Shown here: piece after piece, positions 1-12,000 of the stretch
Position numbering within the stretch: the stretch's first letter is position 1
How the letters are laid out: each line of letters opens with the position of its first letter
Origin: Onthophagus taurus
Lineage: Eukaryota > Arthropoda > Insecta > Coleoptera > Scarabaeidae
DNA length: 64,000 nt
Direction of reading: 5' to 3'
NCBI RefSeq assembly: GCF_036711975.1
Contig: NC_091966.1
Coordinates: 7,385,501-7,449,500 of the forward strand
Notes under the pieces: generated by a model
What the model saw: only the letters and a program-made list of their open reading frames with translations
Databases searched by the model: none
What the model was told of the DNA's origin: nothing
Position numbers and translations under genes: made by a program

Positions 1-61
1 GATTATAAAAAGTTTTTATTTTCAATAATTTTATTTAAACATAACCAAATTGTTGTTTTAG

Positions 62-3000
62 TTTGTTCCTTTTTCTGAGCGAATAAACAACGTTGATATA
101 AACGTTTTTCATCGAATTGGACATGAAAATGAAGAAGAAACTGATGAGATAGGGTGTTATTTTAATCAGGCAATACAAAAGTGGAATGTTTTGAATTTAT
201 CAGAACATTATGGAAAATTTAAAAAAGAGGTTAAAGCACATTTAATTGTAACTTTACCTCAATTGGTTCATAATAAAGAAAACATTGTGGAGGTTTTGAT
301 TAAATATTTAAAAGAAAAGAATATTTTGTCTCTTCAGCCGTTATTAGAGTAAAATTTATTTTAAAATTTTTATTTATTGGATTAATTTTGAATTATTTTA
401 GGTTAGTTGTTGCTTTAGCTCAAGATTTACGAAATGATTTTTATGAGTACTACCAAAATTTCTTGGATATCATAATTAGTTTATTAAATACTAAAGATGT
501 GGAGCAATTAGAATGGACATTTACATGTTTAGCTTATTTATTTAAAATTTTATGGAGAATTTTGTTAAAAAACATCAATGTTACATTTAATACATTAATA
601 CCACTTTTATCTGATGATAAACCTCAATATATTAACAACTTTGCAGCTGAATCTTTCGCTTTTGTCACTAGGAAGGTGAAAGATAAAAAAGCGTTTTTAT
701 TATTAATCATTAAAAGCTTAAAACATAACAAAGATGTAAGCATATTAACTTGATAAGTTTGTTAGTGTTTAATTAATTCGAAATTTTAGAGTGTCTCAGG
801 ATGTGGAAAATTACTTTTTGAGGTAATTTCAACGGTACAATCATCATTTCATAGCAATGCTGATCAATGGTTGCCCTGTTTTATTGAAATTTTGCAAGAA
901 AAATCTTTACCGAACGTTTGGTATGAAGTTTTAGAAGAAGTTGTAAAAAATATTGTTGAAAATATTCGTCCAAATAACAACCAAATCTTTTGGGAAACTT
1001 TTATTTGCGAAATCGATAAATTTCTGTTAATCAATTCAGAAAAATCAACACAAAATTTAAATTTCCTTTTAAAATGCATTGGAATAGGAGTCGAATTTAA
1101 AGGAGGAATCTTTTTAAAAACTCCTTCATTATTAGTTCAAACTTTACTTAAAATTCTCAATTCTAATAATCTAAACGAATCTGTATTGATGACATCAATT
1201 AAAATAACTATTTTATTGTTGCTTTCAAAAAATATTAAACTCCAACAAGAAGAATCTAGTTCTTTAATCAGATTCGTTTTGAGTTTAGACAACAAAAAAT
1301 TGTTACTTTATTTTATTGAAAACGTTTTCGAATGTGCTTTATTTGAAGCTTTAATTTTACCAGCTTTTCTCAAATTCACTGCTGATTCAAATTTAGATAA
1401 AGATTACTTAAAAGTTTTAACAAAATTAATTGTTAAAAAATCGCCTTTATGTGTTAATGGAATTAATTTAAATTCCTGGATGAAATATAATTTACGTTTT
1501 GGTTCTAAACAAGAATTAATTAAGATTGAAGAAATATTATTTAAAAAAATAACTTTAACACAAGGATTTAATGAAGAAGAATATATTTATTCTATGATTT
1601 GTTTACCACATCTTTCTTTGGTGGAGAATGTTAATGTTTTAATGGATAATATAAAAGTATTGAGTGCAAAAATACAAGAAAAAGATGGGATTGAAAAGAA
1701 TTTATTTTTATTTGGACTTACATTTGAAAGTTTGGTTCATATAAAAAATGATGAAATAGAAAAGCTTTTTGATATTTTTATGGGAATTATTTTACCATTA
1801 TCAAATCAATCGAAGAATATTATTGCTTTGCAAAGTTTGGATTTATTTTTAACAGCTCTTGGCGAAGGTTATTTAAACAAAGAATTATTGAAACAACTTA
1901 ATGTTTATTTGGAATTAAATTTTTCATCCCCTATTCATGAGGTAACTTTAAATTTAATTGTATAGATTTGAATTGTTATATTTATTTTAACATGCTTTTC
2001 GATTTTTTTTTAGGTCCGTTTATACACAACTCACATTTATTCCCTTTTCGATAAATTCTTCACCTTTGAGAATACAATAGAAGACTGGAATGTATTTTCT
2101 TTATGTTACAATGTAGAATCAATTGAACCTTTAGTTCATACATATCGTGAACAATTAATGCTGTTAGAAAAATTAAATTTTGACAAACCCCAAATAATAA
2201 TGTGCAAAGAAACGGAATTTGTAACAATCCCTTTAAGATTTTTATGCGGAATTTTGTACGTTAACTTTAAATTGTTATGGGAACCTGTTACAAAAATAAT
2301 TTCAACTTATGCTTTGGGTATGGAAATAAATAAGTTTTGGAATATCTTTTCGGAGGAATTAAAAGGTGTTTGTGATAAAATTAGAAATATGGATGAGAAT
2401 TTAATACTGGATGAAATTGTTAATTATGAATTTTTAAATAATTTGTATAAAAATGTGAGCAAAATTGGTAAAAAGGCTGATTTTGCTAATTATCGAGTTT
2501 TGTTGTGGAAATCTATGCAACTTTTTCCTGAAATTGCTGAAGCTAAAACAAGAGATACTTCAGTTTTATTGTTAAATTTTATTGAGTAAGTTATCTTTAT
2601 TTATTATTTATATATATTTATAATATATTATGTATATGTGAGGTCGTCAGCATAAAAGTGGTGTAACCTCAAACTATTTAAGTAGGAGAGAATGGGGATT
2701 TTAAATTTGATAAATATTTTTTTGAATTTAACTTCTTTTGCGAACAAAAGAACTTTCAAATTTACAATTGCTGTGTATTTTTGTATTTATTAAGTTAATA
2801 TTATAGGAAAAAATGTGTGCTTTCGCACTTCTAATATTTGGTTCATTTTAAAATAATAAACAAGTTACACCACTTTAGGACAGGTTTATAAAGAAATCAG
2901 TCAAAATACATAGTACAAGAGCTATTCATCATCTGTCTCATCATAATACACCTCTTCTCTGACACTGTTGGAGCAATTCAGGTTGTTATAAAAAGTGTGA

Positions 3001-6000
3001 TGAACTGGTGGGATGAAGTGCAACAATTCAAGAAGGGCCTTTTTCTTTTCTTTTCAGCTATGATTGGTTTTTCCAATGCATATAGTTGTGTTATGGTCAC
3101 TGACTGCCTTTTTTTAACATTGACTTCGTTAAAGAGAACATCTTCATTGTTAGAATACTTGTAAAAAATTGAGAATTGATGAATTTTATGGAATCTTAGC
3201 CACTGAACTTTTAACCACTCCATCTTGGTGTTACTAACTGAAATTTTTCTGTTGGTTATATTTTTTTCCAGCGATTTGGAAGAGAAAAATCACTTCCTCT
3301 CATCCGTATTATCTTGAATGGTTGCCTTTTTCGAGCCGTTTTATTACTTCGACCCAGTTTTCTAGAACGTATATTTCTTTGAAGAATTTTTTATTTTTTT
3401 TCTATTAAACCAAAATCTTCGTCACATGGTAAATACGAATGTCCACTGACCAAAAATTTATGGTCTATTTGTTCAATAGTAAAGTCCAGGTGAAATACAA
3501 CATACTGACAGAACAACGACATCTTTATGTTTCTATTTTGTCCCCCACATTGGTCAGAATACATGACTACTTTTTTAGTAGTCACAACATTTTTAAAAAA
3601 GTAAAGCAAACAAGATCCAATTTCTTGGGGTTCTCGTGAAGCATCAGATTCGTCCCAAACAAACATGTAGGCATCATCTGTCCCCATGTTGTGAATTCCA
3701 AATCAAAAAGTCCAAAGCTGTCTCTTGTAATACACTATTCCAGTACTCAACGCAGGGGTAGGTAGGGTTTTCATTAAGTCAAAGGTGATTACAGTGACGT
3801 TTGCAGATGATTTTGTCAAGGTCGTATCATCTTTTAATCCTTGTCTGGCACTGTCTGCTTTCCTCTGATTTAATTCCTGTTCACGTTGCAATTCTTGTTT
3901 TAGCTGTTCGCTCGCAGCACATTTAATTTTGTTATGAAAGAGATCACATCTTTTGCAAGAATCACTGATTATAGGAAACGTAGGTTAAAACATTCATTAA
4001 AAATTTTACTAAACATGAAAGATGAGACAGGTTCAAGTGTATTTTCTTTATAAAGAGAATACATTCGTCCAAGGGTCAGATTCGGTGAAAGATATCTCCT
4101 ATTCTCACTTTTATGTCTGGTATAATGAGACTCAAACTGGATACCGGCCAATGAATTCTTTTACCTCTGCGATCTTGTTGTCTGGTGTTCTGTTTACAGA
4201 CGTTTGTCGACCTCTCCGATCAACAGTTGGAACACTATTAATACTTGTATGCTTCAACACCCTAGTTACATGTCCATCAGAAACTTGAAAAGTTCTTAGG
4301 AAGTATTTTTTACACACCTGAAACTCAACACCACCTTCACCTAATAAATGATAAATGTGTTTTTTGTCTTCTTGATTCCTCTTTTCCCGTGTAACTTCTG
4401 CATTTGTTTGTCACTGTAACTAATGAGAACAGTAATGCATTCTGAGTGTCAAAATTTGCCAATGGGTAAAAACTTTAAAATATTTCCAGCTGACGTTCCT
4501 CATTTATTTTTAGATGACATCTTGGCACATGAACATTCGTTTGTTTTAAGTGTCTTCGCAGGAACAATGTTCTCTTTGTGGTTTTTATATTGTTCGCCTT
4601 CTGCTCGTTTTAATTTAAACACATTTCGCTGCCAAGTCTCTAACTTTTTTACACGCTTTCTACTTTTGAGGATAGGAGTTTCATCTGTGGTTTCAGCTGC
4701 TGACACTTGTCCAGACATACTTACTTGCGGTTCTGCTGTTATTGCATAAGACGTGCTTGGTTGTGGCTGTTGTAAATTTGTGGCTGAACTAGATCTGCTT
4801 TGCTTGATGGTAGATATTCAGAGCCAGATTCTTCAATATCTCCAACTGTAACCACCATTCGTTTGGGTTATTATTATTATATTAAACATAGTGTTGCCAT
4901 AGTGATAAAGTTTTGTATTCAACTTACACCACTTTTGCTCTATTACTTTGTTATAATGTATGTATTATGTTCTGTGCAAAAACGATTTTTCAGCTCCATC
5001 TGCTTTTGAATACCAAAAAGTGGCTTACTCTACTTTTGTATTGAAAATTGGTAATGTAATGAATGTATAGAACAGCAAACATAAAAAAATGTGGTTTTCA
5101 CCATTTTTGCGCTGATGGCCTCATGTTATGTATTTCAATTACAATTATTAGATTAATTAGCGAGTGTGGGAATTAGTATAAAACACAGAGTTGATTATTT
5201 TAGACAACATATTCTTCATTTATCTTTAAAAGTCTTCACATTCATACTGAAGTAATGGGACAGAACAAGAATCTTTAAATGTTGTAGTTCATTGTTATTT
5301 ACTGCACAAGCTATTTGGTGCAAGAGGTGACATCCATTCTGACAAAGTAGGACACAAATTATTAATTATCTATTTCCTAGTATAAACATCTTAGTAGAAA
5401 CATGTGACCATCGATAAAAGCGTACTGCAGGAAGTGGGTATAGAATTATCTTGAGTATTATTGAGTCAAAATAATACAACATACTTCATCACCAGTCCTA
5501 ATTGATCTGGTTGGACCTCTACCTCTGTCAAATCTTTACAAACACTACTCAACATGCGTGGATACATTTTCAACACAAAAATTCTTCTCATTCTTTCTAA
5601 AACGATTTATAGAATATATTTCAAAGTTAACGTTGCTATAGTGATAATACTGATAACCATATATTAACATTATGATGGAAAATAATGTTTTTTAGTCGAT
5701 GCATATAATATATGCCTAATATGCCTCCAGCAAAATATCAAAGAATGTCAATGACTTCCAGAACAGAAAAGTTGAGTTAGGTTAGTTTTGTTTATAAATG
5801 TCAATCAACTCTGGTAAAATATTGGGTAATGTTAGGATAGGTCAGTTTTTTTGAAACTCCAATTATAGCGCGAAGGAATGTTAGGATAGGTTAGTTTCTT
5901 TTGAACCCCAATTATAGCGTGAAGAAACTCCAATTATAGCGTGAAGGAATGTCGGTTTTCTTTTGAACCCTAATTATAGCGTAAAGAAACTCCAATTATA

Positions 6001-9000
6001 ACGTGAAGGAATGTCGGTTTTCTTTTGAACCCCAATTATAGCGTGAAGAAACTCCAATTATAACGTGAAGGAATGTCGGTTTTCTTTTGAACCCCAATTA
6101 TAGCGTGAAGAAACTCCTATTATAGCGTGAAGGAATGTTAGGATAGGCCAGTTCTGTTTTGAAACCCTAATTATAGCGTGAAGGAATGTCGGCTTTCTTT
6201 TGAACCCCAATTATAGCGTGAAGAAACTCCAATTATAGCGTGAAGCAATGTTAGGATAGATCAGTTTTCTTTTGAAACCCAATTATAGCGTAAATGAATG
6301 TTAGGATAGGTTAGTTTTCTTTTGAAACCCCAATTATAGCATGAAGGAATGTTAGGATAGGTTAGGTTTCTTTTGAAATCCCAATTATATTATATTTGAC
6401 ACATACATATATTAACTAAAGGAATCAAATAGAAGAGTTTGAGGAAAACTGCCGGTAGCAGACACTAGACGTTAAAACAATAAACTCTGAGAGATGTCTG
6501 AAGTATCCTCCCATACAAAATAATTTTTGCGTAGAAGTCAAATCTAAAGTCTTAGCTTTATTCAGATTTTCCAAATAAACACTGAAATAAGCAAGATAAC
6601 ACCGGTCGACCATTCGACAGAAACGAAGAGGAAGATTAACGAATTAAGTTGTTGCTTGACAATGCAAGACCGCACACCTCAAATCAGACGAAGGTCTGGC
6701 TTCAGAAACACAATTGGGAAGTTTTCGTCCATCTAATCCATAGTTCAGATGCATAATATACACATATGGCAGAGAATCTTCACATGAGTTGGCACATTTC
6801 GATTTCTTTAGGCTTTTCTCATTGACAAATGACAAGATTTTTATTATTTCTACTCTATAGCATAGTTTTTGATTTAATTTCTCAAATTATACAGTTAGTT
6901 TTACTAAATTCGTGCATGAAGTTGTTCTTTTTCTAGTTCACATAATTGCAGATTTTGCGTAAACTTTTCAAAATTGTAATTTTTCATCTTAAGTTAAATG
7001 CATCAATCTCCATAATGTTCATGTTAGTTCATACTTTATTATCTGTAGGTCTTTTAAAAGTCTTTTTCATGTAAAATCTATCTATACAAGAATGTAGTGG
7101 TTTTGAGCTAATCGTATTAACAGCACCATGACACAAAACTAATATACTTTGAGAAAAATTTAATTGATCCCCCCAAAAATATCGCATAATGTTTGGTTGC
7201 AGATAATGTAAATTCTTTGCTACAAGTGGTGGTGACTATAATATGAGACAATCTTGTGTTTTCTCAAGGTTGTGTTTCGAAGATCTCTGGTTGTGTGAGA
7301 ATAGTTGTAAAGATATGCAGGATCGTACAAGATTTTTTTGGACATTTTTATATTGATATTTTCTTTATCAATTTGTCGCCAATTAATGCCATTCTTAATA
7401 TAAATTATTAGCCAAGTTTAGACTTAATTCTATATAGATCCTATAGTTTAGCGATCATCCAGCGGTAGATTCGAGATATCGCTAGAAACTCATTTCTGAT
7501 ATACTTGAACAACGTGCTTGGACTTTTCATAACATTTTCCTTATGGAATTCATCAATTCACCATTTTTTCTGTTATCTTCTTATATGTAGAAGACTTATT
7601 TATGATTCTATTTAATAATTACACAATATTTGTTATAGACAAGAATATACAAATTCTAATACAGATACTGCTCTAACATGGAACATAAAACAAAATGAAT
7701 TAATGGAGGTCGATAATGAAGATGAAAATGAACAAATAGAATCGGAGGAAAAGATTAAAAACGAATTAAAAATATCTCCACCTTTACCAAAAGGAAAAAC
7801 CAACTTAAAGTATGCTCCTTATTACAACGTATTAATTCTTTAATAATTTTTTTAATTCCTATTTTTTAGAACTTTACTTCAACATCTTTTGGTGTTTTCA
7901 AAAGTACGCAGTCCAAAATCAATGTATCGCGAACCGGAATTATACCGATTATATTTTGATTTTCTCTCCCACAAAAACCCCGACGTTCAAAAAGCAGCGT
8001 TAGACTGTTTAATGACATACAAATTTAAATACTTAACTCCATATTCCGAACATTTATACAAATTAATCGACGAGAAAAATTTTAAAAACGAACTTGTGAT
8101 GTTTCGCATCGATCAGGAATCTCCGCTGATACAAAACGAGCATAGAAAAGACTTGATTCCGGTTGTTATGAAATTGGTTTTTAGTAAAATGGTCGTAAAA
8201 ACTGGTTTAAGAACCGGAGGGAAAAGTAATGGTGGTCAACTGAGGAGGAATTTGGTGTTTAGGTTTCTTGCTGGTTGTAATGGGGATGAAATGAAAAGTT
8301 TTATTAAAATGACTTTTAAATTTTACGATAGATTTTTGGGGGATGATTTGGAAACTATGGTTAAAAAAGTGATTGGGGAAGTTAATTTAGAAAAATGTAT
8401 CCCTCCAAAAAGACTTCAAAGTTGTTTGAATATGATTAATGTTATTTTAGAACAATTTGGGGGATTAATGGATACGGATCTTTTGAGATATTTATTAAAA
8501 TTGGTGTTTTTTATTGGGTCTTTGTTGAGGGCTGCTCAAGAAAATCACTCTCAAATTCACGCCGGTTATTTTGGGATACTAAGAAATTTGCGTGGATCAT
8601 CTTTAAAGATAATTAATCGATTCTTTGAATTATTCGATATGTATCCTTGGAATGCCAATGAAATTAACGCTGTTTTCGATGTTTTTATTTGGCCCTATTT
8701 AAATAAATTAACAATTGAAGGTATTCATAGCCCGACTAATTTATTAAAATTATTGGCGTGTTGGGGAAGTAATCCGAGATATTTTAATTTACTTGTTAAG
8801 CACTCAAAATTAAATCCTGAAGAATATTCATTGCCGGTTATTACTAAATTGTTGATTAACGAAAAAACGCATCCTTCAGTTTCTAATTTAATCATGGAAA
8901 TGATTGAGAAATTATTAACGTTGCAACCAAACGAGGATGATTTAAACAATAAAATCCCCATTGAAGATGAAGTAAAAATCAAAGATGATTTATTAGAACA

Positions 9001-12000
9001 ATTAAAAGTCGATGAAAAATTAAATTATGGGAGTTGTATTTTGCTACCACATGTTACTTTAATTTTGCAAAAAATTAAACGTCGGCTTGAAATCAAATCG
9101 AAAACTATCAACCAAAGAGATTTGTTTATTTTGATGAGATTATCCGAATTGGTCACCGAATCCGAAATTTGCGATAAATTACTTCAATTACTTTTCCCCG
9201 TTATTTTAAAGAAATCTGTCGATAATACTACACCCGAAGAAACTTTATTACAAATGGTTTCAACGCTAAATAATTTAATTTCAAAAGTTGAACAACCCGA
9301 AAAACATCTCAAACAGCTTTCACCTTTATTTAGCGAAGTTACTTATCCATCATCGCGAAAAATTTTGTGCAATATTTTAGACCAAATTTCGAATTCATCA
9401 GAAAAATATAAAACGATAACGGAATTAATAAAATCTTTGAACGCTTGGGATCAGAAATGGGTTGACCAACCCGATTTTAAAACGAGATCAGAAACTTTTA
9501 AAACTTTATTAAACATGATTAATGAGAAATCGATAAACATCGAACTTGGAATTTTATTAATCTACAATAATTTTTATTATCTTAAAAATGTTAGTGATAT
9601 TTCACTTAAAGAGCACGCAACTCATTCTTTGAAAACTTTAAGTCCCTATTTGGTGAATACAACTTCGAATTATTCAGATCGTTTATATATATTAGATGAA
9701 ACACTTTTTAATTTAATTCGATCAGGATTAAAAAGTAAAAATAATGATTACAGAAATGAATGCATTTTAATATTGGGGTATCTAGCCAGAGAATCACCGG
9801 AAGCTCACGTCGTTTTAAGAGATTTAAATAAATTAACGAATAAACAAGATCTCGAAGTGGATTTCTTTGAAAATATCACCCATTTACAAACTCACCGTCA
9901 CGGAAGAGCTTTACAAAGATTTTGTAATGTATTTAAAGAATGCGATTTAACACCAAATGTACGAACAATGACGCAATTTATTTTACCATTAACCACTTAT
10001 TATTTATGCAACGAAAAATATTCCGGTAAAAATAGCGTTATTGATTCTTCAATAGAAACGATCGGGATTATATCGAGATTATTACCTTGGCAACAATATG
10101 AAGGATTACTCAAGTTTTATTTAAACAAATTAAAAAAAAATCTTCAATATCAAAAACAAATTGTGCGACTTATTGTTAACGTCTTAGATTCGTTTCATTT
10201 CGATTTAAATAAAGGATATATTCTCGAAAATTCAAAGGAAGATTTGAGGAAAATTAATCAAAATGATGAAAAAATGGAAATTGATGAAATTAATAATCTT
10301 AAAGAAGATAATAAAGGCGATGTAGATGTAGACATAGTTTTAAATGAAGATAAAGACGATGAAATTGATGAAGTATTGGGGGAAATCCCAGAAGAAGCTG
10401 ATAAAGAAATTAAAGAAACTAACATTGTTGTTAAACCCTACGAAAAAATAACCGTTTTATCTCCATCGGCTGCCTTAAGAATTATTAATACAATAAAAAA
10501 TATTTTACTTCCTCAATTAAATCGGTGCTTAGCTGAAATGACGCATCACGAAACAAGTCATAAAGTTAATAGGAAAAAAACGAGCATGGAACGCGAAGAA
10601 GAAGATTTATTAAGAGTTCCTATTTCGTTAGCTTTGGTGAAATTATTGCAAAAACTTCCAAAAACGATTTTAGACGCAAATATATCAGGGTAAATACACT
10701 TAATGTTAAATTAATTCCTTTTAATATTTATTACAATTTTTTTTAGAATCCTTTTAAAACTATGTACATTCCTTAAATCACAATTAGAAAGTGTTAGAAG
10801 AGTAACAAGAGAAAGTTTACAAAAAATAATGTTAACTTTAGGACCATCTTATTTAAAATTACTTTTTGATGAAATGGTTCCTTTATTACCACGTGGTTTT
10901 CAAGTACACGTTTTGGTATACACCGTTCACGCGGTTCTTTGTTGCATGAAAGATATTTTTACTCCAGGCGATGTAGATAAAATACTACCGGTTGTAATTA
11001 AATTATGCAACACAGATTTATTTGGGGTATTATCAGAGGAAAAAGAGATTAAAAAAATCACAACCAAAGTTTCAGAAGCAAAGTCCTCAAAAAGTATGGA
11101 TACATTTAAAATTCTCGCCCAGTTTATCACGAAAGATTCTTTAAGACAACTCGTTAACCCAATAAAAGATATTTTAACCAATACCCATTCATATAAAATC
11201 GTTAATAAAATACAAGAAGCTTTTAAGCAAATTGCTTTGGGATTAATCGATAATAAATACGTCGAAATTGATGCGATGTTAAAGTTTAGTTTTGATATCG
11301 TTTTTGAGAGCACATCCGAAATAAAAGCGAGTGAAATTCAGTCGAAATTATCCGAAAAAGAAATTGATCGAATTCGGAGAGAAAAGCCGGATTGTTTTAT
11401 TATACCAAAAGAACCCGTTTATAAATCGGGATATCGGACAACTACGCTAAAAGCTTCAAATATGACTAATATACATGTTATGGTTGAGTTTGGATTGAAA
11501 ATTTGTTACTTTTTATTGAAACGGGATATTTTAAAAGGAAACGTTGAAGATCGGAGAGTTTTGGATGACTTTGTTCCGATTATGAAGGAATGTTTGGAAT
11601 CTAAAAATATCAAGGTAAGAAAAATATACAGGCTGATTCAAAAAACCGCTGACAGGCGGGCAGTATTTTCGTGTAAACTGATCAATTATCTATCAATTGG
11701 TCTCTTACAAAACTTTGATCAAAGCAATAGTTTTTAAGAAAAACCACGTTTGTAGAAAATTTGTTAATTCAATCAAAAACTGTTTCTTTAATCAAAGTTT
11801 TGTAAGAGACCAATTGATAGACAACATTTTTTTTTATTGTTTGACAAAATTAGCAGTGGCGTTGAAAATATTTTTAAAAAAGGGCTTTTTATTGCAGATA
11901 ATGTTTAATTCTAAAGAAACTTTGACTCGCTATATCTCGTTAAGGAGGCATTTGCGACCCCATGTATATTAAGACTTTTCATCTTAATTTTAGTCGTATT

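Noticed and set aside
5826-6390. CRISPR-like repeat array
   Set aside because: Repeats are contiguous and divergent without unique spacers, in a eukaryotic intron; it is a minisatellite.
11697-11972. 91-codon plus-strand frame in a UTP20 intron
   Set aside because: It lies wholly inside the foldback MITE and reads through the hairpin stem.
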